Source of the DNA: Paenibacillus oryzisoli
Lineage (GTDB): Bacteria; Bacillota; Bacilli; Paenibacillales; NBRC-103111
Assembly (NCBI RefSeq): GCF_001653565.1
Contig: NZ_LYPB01000040.1
Coordinates: 1 to 58,695 of the forward strand
Length of the DNA: 58,695 nt
Direction of reading: 5' to 3'
In this document: positions 44,766 to 52,752 of the stretch, piece by piece
Position numbering within the stretch: the first letter of the stretch is position 1
How the letters are laid out: each line of letters begins with the position of its first letter
Notes under the pieces: generated by a model
The model's input: the letters and a program-made list of their open reading frames with translations, nothing else
Database searches by the model: none
Told to the model about the DNA's origin: nothing
Made by a program: the position numbers and the translations under genes

Positions 44766-45602
44766 TTGAGAATCGATGCGCATCAACATTATTGGAAGCT
44801 TTCTCGTGGCGATTACGGCTGGTTATCACCAGAATTGCCCGTGCTCTATAGGGATTACTTGCCTGATGATCTAACAAAGGAATTGATTCATAACGGAATT
44901 ACGAAAACCATCGCTGTTCAAGCTGCGCCAACGGTTGAAGAGACAGCGTATCTGTTAAGCCTCTGTGAGAGGCATGATACAATAGCTGGCGTAGTCGGAT
45001 GGCTGGACTTTGACTCGAACACCTTTCAAGAACTATATGCCACATTGCGTCCCAATCCATATTTCGTAGGAATTCGGATTATGCTTCAGGATATTGATGC
45101 GGACTCTTATGTTTTCCGTCCTCAGGTGATCGCGAACTTGCAGTTCTTAGCGGAGCAACAGTTTCCTGTTGATCTACTGATCAAGTCACACCAGTTCCCT
45201 GCAATTGTGAAAATGTTGGAGAGGATTCCAACGTTGAAAGCTGTCATCGATCATATTGGAAAGCCGCAAATAGCGATCCAAGAAAAGGAACAATGGCAAG
45301 CATCACTCGTTGAAGTTGCAGCCTATCCCAATATATATTGCAAATTGTCCGGCATGGTAACAGAAGCAGATCATTCGAATTGGAAGGAATCTGTCTTCAC
45401 GGGTTATATCCGTCATACGCTCGACGTTTTCGGGGGCAAAAGAGTGATGTTCGGCAGTGATTGGCCAGTATGCTTATTGGCTGCTAGCTATTCGCAGGTA
45501 TTGGATATCGTAAATCGCAATTTGCCAATCGAATTAACAGACGACGAGAAGGAAGATATTTTCGGTAACAATGCAAGTCGTTTCTACAATTTGAATAATT
45601 GA
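44766..45602 (+). CDS. Amidohydrolase-2 family sugar lactonase (L-fuconolactonase/rhamnonolactonase type)
   Basis: This is a 278-residue cytoplasmic metal-dependent TIM-barrel hydrolase. It has the HxH metal motif at the N-terminus (DAHQHYW, H6 and H8), the opening WLSPELPVLYRDYLPDDL typical of this lactonase group, conserved DHIGKP and the late metal-ligand Asp in GSDWPV. It would hydrolyse an aldono-lactone to the aldonate, the step between the aldo/keto reductase and the dehydratase. It starts at TTG 44766 behind GGAGGAAG. It has its own sigma-A promoter with a GntR operator. Confidence 0.88.
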   Translation: MRIDAHQHYWKLSRGDYGWLSPELPVLYRDYLPDDLTKELIHNGITKTIAVQAAPTVEETAYLLSLCERHDTIAGVVGWLDFDSNTFQELYATLRPNPYFVGIRIMLQDIDADSYVFRPQVIANLQFLAEQQFPVDLLIKSHQFPAIVKMLERIPTLKAVIDHIGKPQIAIQEKEQWQASLVEVAAYPNIYCKLSGMVTEADHSNWKESVFTGYIRHTLDVFGGKRVMFGSDWPVCLLAASYSQVLDIVNRNLPIELTDDEKEDIFGNNASRFYNLNN

Positions 45603-45611
45603 TAACCCTCC

Positions 45612-45623
45612 ATCATACATGAT
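45612..45623 (+). promoter_or_regulatory. GntR operator copy 2
   Basis: ATCATACATGAT, followed by ATATT, is the most symmetrical of the three copies (ATCAT..ATGAT). It lies 22 bases before the GntR gene, which fits autoregulation. Confidence 0.65.
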
Positions 45624-45644
45624 ATATTCGTGGAAAGGAGTGGG

Positions 45645-46337
45645 ATGGACGACATGGCAACTAAAATTAACCGAGTGAACGTAACGGAAGAAATTTATCG
45701 GATTGTCAAAGAGGATATTTTAACGCATAAATTGCCTGCCGGTGAAAAAATTAATATTGACCAGCTAGCCCGAACGTTAGAAGTTAGCAATATTCCAATA
45801 CGTGAAGCGCTCTCTCGGCTGCAATCAGAAGGATACTTACATATGGTTCCTTTTAAAGGGATGTATGTGAATCTGATGAGTCTTCAGCAATTAAACGAAT
45901 TGTTCGAGATCAGATTGCGGCTGGAGCCTCTCGCTGTAGAAAAAGCTGTCCTCCAAATTCCGGATGAGAAGCTTGCGAGATTAAGCGAAACCTTGAATGC
46001 CATTCGATCCAATTTATCGGCACGCCCTAATGAGGGCTTAGCTTCAATCGAGGAAATGAACGTGTCCATTCATGGTACCATTCTTGCGTATTGCGATAAT
46101 ATTAGCCTGCAAAACTTGGTGAGAGGTTACATCGAGCAGATTCAACGATATCTAACGTTCATTAAAATCAATCTGGATGTGGACAATCGAGAAGTGGAAT
46201 GGGCTGAGCATAACGCCATTTTGCAGCAATTGATTGAGCGAGACGTCAATGGTGCATCTGCAGCCATGTATGGTCATATCAGCCTCTCTCAAAAGAGGGC
46301 AAATATCCATTTCATGAATACGGTAGGATCGCAGTAA
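45645..46337 (+). CDS. GntR family transcriptional regulator (FadR subfamily, FCD domain)
   Basis: This is a repressor-type protein of 230 residues. An N-terminal winged HTH (about 8-72, with ISNIPIREALSRLQSEGYLHMVPFKGMYV-type order) precedes an all-helical FCD ligand domain (about 80-220). FCD domains bind carboxylic acids, so a pathway aldonate or keto-deoxy acid is the expected effector. The start is not settled: AAAGGAG lies only 4 bases before ATG 45645 and 13 before ATG 45654. It sits inside the regulon it is inferred to control, with operators before itself and both neighbouring enzyme genes. Confidence 0.9.
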   Translation: MDDMATKINRVNVTEEIYRIVKEDILTHKLPAGEKINIDQLARTLEVSNIPIREALSRLQSEGYLHMVPFKGMYVNLMSLQQLNELFEIRLRLEPLAVEKAVLQIPDEKLARLSETLNAIRSNLSARPNEGLASIEEMNVSIHGTILAYCDNISLQNLVRGYIEQIQRYLTFIKINLDVDNREVEWAEHNAILQQLIERDVNGASAAMYGHISLSQKRANIHFMNTVGSQ

Positions 46338-46344
46338 CAGTTAG

Positions 46345-46372
46345 ATAACTTGTACGTAAAACGTACGGTTAT
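46345..46372 (+). other. Short stem-loop after the GntR gene
   Basis: ATAACTTGTACG pairs with CGTACGGTTAT (one bulge) around TAAAA. There is no T-run, so termination is uncertain. Confidence 0.4.
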
Positions 46373-46384
46373 TTCACGCAAATT

Positions 46385-46396
46385 ATCATACACGAT
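46385..46396 (+). promoter_or_regulatory. GntR operator copy 3
   Basis: ATCATACACGAT, followed by ACATT, lies 39 bases before the dehydratase start. Confidence 0.65.
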
Positions 46397-46435
46397 ACAT
46401 TATAAATGATTAATGAGAGGCAGGAGTCATTTACC

Positions 46436-47539
46436 ATGAAAATTACAAAAGTTGAAAGCTTTATTCTGCACGTACCATTGAACCCGCCGATTACTGATGC
46501 GATTAATTCACCTACTCATTGGGGCTTGCCTGGTGTTCGCATTTTTACAGATGAGGGCATTGTCGGTTATGGGTATACAGGCACCTGCGCACATGGCGAT
46601 ACCATGATTACGGACACGATTGATCACTATTACGCGCCTGTCCTGCTTGGCAAAGATCCATTTCAGGTGAAAGAAATTTGGGATGAACTCCGTTTTGGTA
46701 AAATGCATTGGATCGGTCGCGCGGGTATCACGCATATGGCACTTGCCGCTGTTGATATTGCCCTATGGGATGTGATGTCCAAGGCAGCGGGCAAACCGCT
46801 GTGGCAATATCTTGGCGGTCATAAGTCCAAAGATAAAGGAATTAAAGCCTACAACACCAATGGGGGTTGGCTGAACTGGACCCAAGAAAGACTGCTGAAA
46901 GACATTAGCTCCTATGTCGAAGAAGGTTTTACAGGAGTGAAAATGAAAGTTGGCAAACCTAACACACAGGAAGATTATGATCGCGTGAAGGCAGTGCGGG
47001 AACTCATTGGGAAAGATATTATCCTCATGATCGACGTGAATCAGCAATGGAATATCAATACAGCTATGACTTGGGGAAAAAAGTTAGAGGAGTTCGACTT
47101 GTTCTGGCTGGAAGAGCCGCTGAACCCGGACGATATTCTTGGACATAAAAAGTTAGCCGATGTTCTCAACGTTCCGATTGCACTTGGCGAACATGTCTAC
47201 AATAAATATGCATTCCGTGATTACATCCATAATGGCGCGGTTGAGTACGTGCAAGTCGATTGCACGCGCGTCGGCGGGATCACAGAATGGCTTCAAGTAG
47301 CAGGGCTTGCTGCAGCCTACGATCTGCCTGTCGTTCCACATGTTGGTGATATGGGACAAATTCATCAACATCTTGTCGGCGCTACGCAGAATGCCATTAT
47401 GCTGGAGTACATTCCTTGGATTCGAGACATCTTCTTGGAACCTGCAACCGTCAAGAATGGTCACTACATCCTTCCAGAAATGCCAGGAGCTTCGACAGAG
47501 GTGATTCCGCAGTATTTTGAGAAGTATCGGGTGAAATAG
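46436..47539 (+). CDS. Mandelate racemase/enolase superfamily sugar-acid dehydratase
   Basis: This is a 367-residue cytoplasmic Mg-dependent enzyme. The residues of the group are present: K169 and K171 in GVKMKVG, metal ligands D200 (MIDVNQQW), E226 (WLEEPL) and E252 (LGEHVY), and H302 in VPHVGDMGQIHQH. The last motif is close to fuconate/galactonate-type dehydratases. It would convert an aldonate to the 2-keto-3-deoxy acid. I chose ATG 46436 because GAGGCAGGAG lies just upstream; the in-frame ATG 46406 does not have one. The aldolase or dehydrogenase that should finish the pathway is not in the window. It is odd that a second dehydratase-type protein (UxaA-like) is in the same region. Confidence 0.88.
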   Translation: MKITKVESFILHVPLNPPITDAINSPTHWGLPGVRIFTDEGIVGYGYTGTCAHGDTMITDTIDHYYAPVLLGKDPFQVKEIWDELRFGKMHWIGRAGITHMALAAVDIALWDVMSKAAGKPLWQYLGGHKSKDKGIKAYNTNGGWLNWTQERLLKDISSYVEEGFTGVKMKVGKPNTQEDYDRVKAVRELIGKDIILMIDVNQQWNINTAMTWGKKLEEFDLFWLEEPLNPDDILGHKKLADVLNVPIALGEHVYNKYAFRDYIHNGAVEYVQVDCTRVGGITEWLQVAGLAAAYDLPVVPHVGDMGQIHQHLVGATQNAIMLEYIPWIRDIFLEPATVKNGHYILPEMPGASTEVIPQYFEKYRVK

Positions 47540-47602
47540 ATCCGAATTAAGAGGGCAGATGACAGTGGCATGGGCAGGAGTTAGAACCTATGGGGGAGCA
47601 TA

Positions 47603-47671
47603 GCGTTATGCCATAACCTTATTCGGATAAATTTCGCGTTTTTTCTCCGAATAGGATGATGGCATAACGTT
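47603..47671. repeat. Long imperfect inverted repeat between convergent genes, probable bidirectional terminator
   Basis: GCGTTATGCCATAACCTTAT (from 47603, continuing TCGG) is matched by CCGAATAGGATGATGGCATA (from 47647, continuing ACGTT). Arms of about 24 bases differ at a few positions. The loop contains TTTTTT and a TATTTTTAAA tail follows. The size and structure also suit a dispersed palindromic element. Confidence 0.65.
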
Positions 47672-47682
47672 ATTTTTAAAGG

Positions 47683-49407
47683 CTATACATTTTGACTACT
47701 ATGCTCCGACTTAATAAAATTCACATGTTTCATTCGGTTTAAGACAGCTAACACTTCATGCATCCTCGGTAATTCAAGCCACCTGTCGAAACCAGGGAAG
47801 AAGGAAGAGAATACAATGTCCACGCCTTCTCTCTCCATATCTTCGAGTGCTTTTCTAATCTTCTCATGGGGCAAGATGAGGCGATCCTGATTACTTATCG
47901 CGATTTTTCGAAGTAGGAAGGCAATAGCGACAAGCTGCGCGTTGGATGTGATGTTGTAAAGCCCTCTGATATCTACTTGTTCATCCCCCATCCCGATGTA
48001 TCCCATGGTTGAAACCGTCAACTTCTCTGTACCGCTGCCTTGTGGATAGCTCGAGAAGTGATCACTGGTTATTAGTCTTTCTATGTCCCAATGGGTATAG
48101 GGAATACGTTCTCGTGGTTTGTCGTTTTCACATAAACGTTTGGCTTCCTGTGTTACGTTCGTCGCCACAAAATTGTCCATCAGGATAATTTGATCGGCAA
48201 CGGATAGAAATTCACCGCTACCTCCAATCACAAGAACGGAAGATACGTGGGCAGCCTCATAAAGCTCTCTGACACGTTCTGTAAAAGGTGTAATGGGTTC
48301 ACGTTTGATTAATGAACGCATTTTGATATCTTGAATCATGAAATTCGTCGCACTTCGGTCTTCATCAATAAGAAGAAGTTTACATCCGTAGTTGATCGCC
48401 TCCATAATATTGGCCGCTTGTGACGTGGAACCTGAGGCATAGTCCGTTGAAAACTGTTCCGCCGAACCATGTGGGATCCATTTGATGAAAGGCGTAATAT
48501 TCATATTTTTTATAGAACGGCCTTCCTCAGCGGATATTTCCATGGCAGTGGGATCTGTAATCACAAATTCTCGCCCGTCGCCTAGGATGTGATTGTAAAT
48601 CCCTGAATTTAGCGCATCCAGCATGGTGCTTTTACCCGAATAACCACCACCCGTGATGACGGTCACACCTCGACTTATTCCCATTCCGCGCAACCCACAA
48701 ATTTCAATTTCAATATCGTCCGGGGATGTAAAAGGCAATGCGCCTGCAAGTGGTCCGTTGCCCTCTTTATTTCTTGGTAAAATGCTCCCATTCGCAATAA
48801 ACGCACAGTAACTGCTTGTTTTCAGCCATTCGCGGATCCTATTCTGTTGATTTACCAAGTCATAGGCAGCATTTAATTGGTGAAGATCCCATGTGGTAAT
48901 GAACTCTTCTACTTCTTTCGGAAGCATTTTGCAGAGCATGCGCATCGCTTTATCATTATTTTTGAAGGGGAGTTGGACTGTAATCATTAAACACAGATAC
49001 CATGTGTCCGAAATGACTTTGACATGGGAGGCATTACGCTGCAACACCACATTGGTTGGATGAAAACAATAAAAAGCACCATTTTCTTTATCCGATCGTG
49101 ACCGATTATAAATCAATTGATTTAATGCTTCAATATGATCACCCCATCGTCGTAATGCCCAATCGGAGAGAACAATCTCATTCTTATTTTCATCTAATCC
49201 GAGACGGTCAAAAGGTATTTGTATCGTGATACATGGTATATCCAGTGAGAGTTTATGTGTCCTTTCAATGTGATAGGCGACATCGTTATACCAATAGGTT
49301 GGATCAGAGATCATCTCCCCTTGATCATAATAGGAACCTTCATAAATCACACCGTAAGTTGATTGTCCTGATTGTAATTCGCGAAAATAATGAGCGAGTC
49401 TTTTCAT
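47683..49407 (-). CDS. Predicted ABC-class ATPase (COG3044/ABC_ATPase family)
   Basis: This is a 574-residue soluble protein. The N-terminal 230 residues include a conserved family-specific region (YGVIYEGSYYDQG, IPCITIQIPFDRLGLD). The nucleotide-binding part has Walker A GGGYSGKST (253-261), a signature-like ASGSTSQAANIMEAI (about 324-338) and Walker B LLLIDEDRSATNFM. It has no membrane helices. The cellular role of the family is not known to me. It starts at ATG 49407 behind AAAGGA. Upstream on the same strand lies an unusual leader with a short peptide frame and a strong terminator, which suggests regulation by attenuation. Confidence 0.85.
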   Translation of the reverse strand: MKRLAHYFRELQSGQSTYGVIYEGSYYDQGEMISDPTYWYNDVAYHIERTHKLSLDIPCITIQIPFDRLGLDENKNEIVLSDWALRRWGDHIEALNQLIYNRSRSDKENGAFYCFHPTNVVLQRNASHVKVISDTWYLCLMITVQLPFKNNDKAMRMLCKMLPKEVEEFITTWDLHQLNAAYDLVNQQNRIREWLKTSSYCAFIANGSILPRNKEGNGPLAGALPFTSPDDIEIEICGLRGMGISRGVTVITGGGYSGKSTMLDALNSGIYNHILGDGREFVITDPTAMEISAEEGRSIKNMNITPFIKWIPHGSAEQFSTDYASGSTSQAANIMEAINYGCKLLLIDEDRSATNFMIQDIKMRSLIKREPITPFTERVRELYEAAHVSSVLVIGGSGEFLSVADQIILMDNFVATNVTQEAKRLCENDKPRERIPYTHWDIERLITSDHFSSYPQGSGTEKLTVSTMGYIGMGDEQVDIRGLYNITSNAQLVAIAFLLRKIAISNQDRLILPHEKIRKALEDMEREGVDIVFSSFFPGFDRWLELPRMHEVLAVLNRMKHVNFIKSEHSSQNV

Positions 49408-49452
49408 AAAGCATCATCCTTTCCTAGTAGAAAAGCAGTGAATTACGGTCAT

Positions 49453-49482
49453 AAAAAAAACAGCCACTCTGAGAGTGGCTGT
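49453..49482 (-). terminator. Strong terminator inside the 5' leader of the ABC-class ATPase gene
   Basis: On the minus strand a 9-11 bp stem (ACAGCCACTCT / AGAGTGGCTGT) is followed by eight T. It lies 46 bases upstream of the start codon of 47683-49407, so it must be bypassed for expression. This is the layout of an attenuator. Confidence 0.75.
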
Positions 49483-49583
49483 CATAGACCGGCAAGAAAG
49501 TTGAAACGTTCTTTCTGCCCCATAATAAAAGCTCCGAGAGTGAATCCTACCCTCACAGCCAAATGTATTCGTAGAAAGAATGA

Positions 49584-49628
49584 CTAAAAAGTACGATGAG
49601 GATAGGACGTATATGTTGTTGTTTTCAT
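49584..49628 (-). CDS. Candidate 14-residue leader peptide
   Basis: ATG at 49628 follows GAGGTGAGGACA, a good ribosome site, and reads MKTTTYTSYPHRTF before TAG. It precedes the attenuator at 49453. Its ribosome site (minus strand, 49645-49630) can pair with the peptide's own coding region (49608-49591: GTCCTATCCTCAT), which would make translation and RNA folding interdependent. No homologue is recognised; it could be a chance frame. Confidence 0.4.
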   Translation of the reverse strand: MKTTTYTSYPHRTF

Positions 49629-49645
49629 TGTCCTCACCTCATTAC

Positions 49646-49853
49646 GATGTATTTGTTCAGCAACATAAACATAACATTAAGATTACCCTCCATAAAGGGA
49701 AAGAATAATTATAATTAAGTTAGACGCTGAATAGATTTTCTCAAACATGTTGAGAAATCTATCATAATGAATTAACATACAGGAAGTGTTCATCCATGTA
49801 TGTTGGATAGCATATGGATGCTATTTCACTTTTTAGGAGCTGACTAACGGATT
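49646..49853. other. AT-rich divergent intergenic region
   Basis: This separates the ATPase leader from the DUF4317 gene and should hold both promoters. A small stem (CATCCAT / ATGGATG, about 49793-49820) lies near the DUF4317 start. No known operator was recognised. Confidence 0.4.
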
Positions 49854-51017
49854 ATGATTAAGAAAGAAATCGCACATATTCGCAAACATTTTAAATTGGA
49901 TAACGAAATGCTAAAAATTTACGATATTTTTAACGTGTATATCATGAAAGAAACCAACGAGATTTACCATTATGAACGCCAACCGTTCGCCTTAGTGGAT
50001 AGAGAAAAACAAGAATTGTATATGGCTAATTTCAAAAAATTATTGACGGGCGAATTAGATCAGAAGATGTACGAGTTGCGGTTTCAGGAGGCGGCGGAGC
50101 AGCCTACACAAGTGCTTCTACATCAAGCTTTGGTGACAGGTAATCCGGAAGAATGGCAAGATCTCATGCTATTGTTGGTGGATAAAATGTTGGCGGATAC
50201 CATCTACGAACAGGATACTGTGATTACTTTTGTTCGCGGCCAATATGCAAATCCAACCAAAAGCAGGAACGAAGATGCCATGGAGAGCGAGAAGAACGAG
50301 ATGTTCTCGAATCTATTCATTCTATGCAGCGTGAATTCTACGGAACAACAGAAGAAAACGCTCATGTTTGATTATGTGGAGAGAGAATTTAAATATAATG
50401 TTTTTGTAGATCCCATCATCAAATTAAACACGCCGGAGCAAGGGTTTTTCTATCCTAGTGTGACGGACAACTATTCCGATGTGAATCGCATTCTGTATTG
50501 CTCGGGGAGAGCGCATGAACCCAATTGGCAGTTTATTGATCAAGTGTTGAATGCCGAGAAGACCGTGACAGCATTAGAAGAGAGAGCAATATTTGAAGAC
50601 ATCGTAAATGAGTTGGCAGGGGATCAACTGGATGCCGCGACGATCGCGCATGTCTATGAAGAGATTCATCGGGTCATCGAGTCTAATGAGGAGGAAGAGC
50701 CTCCGAAGTTGGACTACAAAGATGTGGAACGCATTCTGGCGACGAGTGGTGTGGAGAACGTAACGATGGAAAGAGTGGAACGAGCGTTCCAAAATGTCGT
50801 AGACGACAAAAACTATGAACTCAAAGCGAGCAGCGTTATGCCCAAGTTCACATCGAAATCGATTAAGATTGAAACAAAGGTAGCTACGATCACGGTAAGT
50901 CCGCAAGATTTAAGGTACGTCAGACAAGTGAATTATCAAGGAAAACGCTGTATTATGATTGAGGTTGACGAAGACGTCGTAATTGAAGGATTTACGCTTA
51001 CGATGGAGACGTTGTAG
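49854..51017 (+). CDS. DUF4317 family protein
   Basis: This is a soluble 387-residue protein starting MIKKEIAHIRKHFKLDNEMLKIYDIFNVYI, the typical opening of DUF4317 proteins of Bacillota. Length and end (TLTMETL) look complete. No catalytic motif is apparent and the function is unknown. The nearest ribosome site (TAGGAG) is 14 bases upstream of ATG 49854, longer than ideal; no better start exists. It is divergent from the ABC-class ATPase and convergent with the AraC gene. Confidence 0.85.
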   Translation: MIKKEIAHIRKHFKLDNEMLKIYDIFNVYIMKETNEIYHYERQPFALVDREKQELYMANFKKLLTGELDQKMYELRFQEAAEQPTQVLLHQALVTGNPEEWQDLMLLLVDKMLADTIYEQDTVITFVRGQYANPTKSRNEDAMESEKNEMFSNLFILCSVNSTEQQKKTLMFDYVEREFKYNVFVDPIIKLNTPEQGFFYPSVTDNYSDVNRILYCSGRAHEPNWQFIDQVLNAEKTVTALEERAIFEDIVNELAGDQLDAATIAHVYEEIHRVIESNEEEEPPKLDYKDVERILATSGVENVTMERVERAFQNVVDDKNYELKASSVMPKFTSKSIKIETKVATITVSPQDLRYVRQVNYQGKRCIMIEVDEDVVIEGFTLTMETL

Positions 51018-51031
51018 ATGTAGAAATGAGG

Positions 51032-51079
51032 ACGATCACGCAGAAAGGAACAGAGTGAAATCACCCGCTGCGGGATCGT
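51032..51079. terminator. Hairpin between convergent DUF4317 and AraC genes
   Basis: ACGATCACGCAG (51032-51043) pairs with CTGCGGGATCGT (51068-51079), with one mismatch. There is no clear T-run on either strand. Confidence 0.4.
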
Positions 51080-51948
51080 TAATAAGAAGCTTCACGATAT
51101 TCCCGGGGGGTAACCCCGGTTTTTTTCTTAAATAAGCGATGAAAAAACTTCAGATCGTTATACCCCACAGCCCCGCAAATATCCCCTACACTCATGTTGG
51201 TACTAGTCAGCTTGCTACAAGCAGCTTCCATACGAATGTTCTGCAAGTATTCGGTAAAACTCATGCCGGTCTGGTGCCGGAAGAGACGGCTGAACTGTCG
51301 CTCGCTAAGATTGGCTTGCGTTGCCAACTTGCTTAATCGGATCTCAGCTGCATAATTACAGTCAATGAAAGAAACTGCTTCATCTACGCTTAGCCATTGC
51401 GGGCGATGCCTCGTATCTGTATGTATCTGCAAGTGGTGTCGATATAAGAGCATGAATATTCGCGCAACAAGCGAGCTTAGAACGACCAAGTATCCGGGCG
51501 GTTTAGCAGAAAATTCTTGGTATAGCTCTCGGAATAGGGCATGGTTTTCCCCTGATGTATCTTGAATGGAGAACCAAGGCAAGGTGCCATTCAGAAACAA
51601 GTCAAAGATTTCGGCAGCCTGTGGAAAGCTAGCTCGTAATTCCGACACATACGAAACAGGAAACAAGCAATTGTAAACGATGAGAGGTAAGTCCTTCTTG
51701 GAGGTCTTAGGTCGAAATACATGGCTTTGTCCAACTGGAATGAAAAAGAGTGTTCCATAGCCAACAGGAACGGCCTCACCAGCAATATAGTGTACACCAG
51801 CGCCTTCGCTCACATATGTGATCTCGATAAATTCGTGAGAATGCTCGATCAGCTCAAACGTCTCGTATGCGCGGTTCACATAGATGGGTATGCCTGGTTC
51901 AAAATAACTTTCCCCTGACATGACAAAACTGCTGCGTTTCATGCTCAT
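51079..51948 (-). CDS. AraC family transcriptional regulator with cupin sensor
   Basis: This regulator has 289 residues. An N-terminal cupin (about 15-90, HSHEFIEITYVSEGAGVHYI and GTLFFIPVGQSHVF) is followed by a C-terminal double HTH (about 185-285, IRLSKLATQANLSERQFSRLFRH and VGDICGAVGYNDLKFFHRLFKK). The start ATG 51948 has AGGAG 7 bases upstream. It follows the XRE-cupin gene by 17 bases on the same strand, so they form a two-regulator operon. Its targets may be its own operon or the divergent tdh-kbl genes. Confidence 0.9.
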   Translation of the reverse strand: MSMKRSSFVMSGESYFEPGIPIYVNRAYETFELIEHSHEFIEITYVSEGAGVHYIAGEAVPVGYGTLFFIPVGQSHVFRPKTSKKDLPLIVYNCLFPVSYVSELRASFPQAAEIFDLFLNGTLPWFSIQDTSGENHALFRELYQEFSAKPPGYLVVLSSLVARIFMLLYRHHLQIHTDTRHRPQWLSVDEAVSFIDCNYAAEIRLSKLATQANLSERQFSRLFRHQTGMSFTEYLQNIRMEAACSKLTSTNMSVGDICGAVGYNDLKFFHRLFKKKTGVTPREYREASY

Positions 51949-51965
51949 ACTTAAACTCCTATCGA

Positions 51966-52532
51966 TTATGAAGGATATACAATTATCGTATGGTACATGG
52001 TTTTGACATCTTCGGTATTTCGGTACGTATGTGGTTGGTCAGCGGAGAAATGAATAGCATCGCCGACCGACATCTGGAAAGTTTCTTGGTGGAACGTCAC
52101 TTCGAGTCCGCCTTGCATCATAAGGATGTATTCCTCGACGCCTTCATTGTGCGGCTCCGATGCGTGGCTGCAGCCGGGATCCATCTCGACGGTATAGATT
52201 TCGAATTGCTTCTTCTGGTCAAAAGGGATGAGCGGGAATGCGCGATAGTGGCCGTCTTCTTCCATGAGAGGCTCCTTGTCGGAGAAGCGGAAATGCGTTA
52301 CCTTAGGCTCTTCATCTTCAATCAGCGATGTAAATGAAATATGCAGGCCATTAACGATCTTCCAAAGGATCGAGATGGTTGGATTCGAGTCCCCGCGTTC
52401 GATTTGGCCGAGCATGGCTTTGCTTACGCCAGTCAACTCCGCCACCTGATCTAAGCTTAACGACCTTGCTTTACGAATCGCTTGCAAGCTTTTGCCAATT
52501 TTCTTATGAATCTGTTCATGCTCTTGTTCCAA
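51966..52532 (-). CDS. XRE-type HTH regulator with C-terminal cupin
   Basis: This protein has 188 residues. The HTH_3 domain (about 10-65) reads LQAIRKARSLSLDQVAELTG then VSKAMLGQIERGDSNPTIS. A cupin_2 domain (about 105-185, SHASEPHNEGVEEYILMMQGGLEV and GDAIHFSADQPHTYRN) probably senses a small ligand. It belongs to the family of local regulators of amine and amino-acid catabolism. It starts at ATG 52532 behind AGGAGGAA. It is divergent from tdh-kbl, and the 220-base gap carries repeated ATAGCGCACA elements that it may bind. Confidence 0.9.
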   Translation of the reverse strand: MEQEHEQIHKKIGKSLQAIRKARSLSLDQVAELTGVSKAMLGQIERGDSNPTISILWKIVNGLHISFTSLIEDEEPKVTHFRFSDKEPLMEEDGHYRAFPLIPFDQKKQFEIYTVEMDPGCSHASEPHNEGVEEYILMMQGGLEVTFHQETFQMSVGDAIHFSADQPHTYRNTEDVKTMYHTIIVYPS

Positions 52533-52634
52533 TTACAGTTCCTCCTGCCTACCAAACGGATACGGTCGATTTTATATTCCTCATTATAAACCAACCCAAC
52601 CTATTGGCAAACAAATCGTAGAAAATGATTCTCT

Positions 52635-52734
52635 TATAGGCGAAATGCCTATATACATTATAGCGCACATATGTATAATATAGTGTATATGTTATATAGC
52701 GCACAAAAAATACATCATAACGCACTTATGTGCG
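52635..52734. promoter_or_regulatory. Operator-like repeat array between the XRE-cupin gene and tdh
   Basis: ATAGCGCACA occurs at 52660-52669 and 52696-52705, with variants ATAGTGTATA at 52680-52689 and ATAACGCACT at 52717-52726, about 16-21 bases apart. The last overlaps a perfect CGCAC-TTAT-GTGCG palindrome (52721-52734). A separate 7-bp inverted repeat, TATAGGC-GAAAT-GCCTATA, covers 52635-52653. TATAAT at 52674-52679 is a possible tdh -10. Confidence 0.6.
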
Positions 52735-52752
52735 AGACAGGAGGAGAATGCG

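Noticed and set aside
49501..49660. T-box or other known riboswitch in the ABC-ATPase leader
   Set aside because: I could not find the T-box antiterminator sequence or another known aptamer core; only a leader peptide frame and terminator are supportable.
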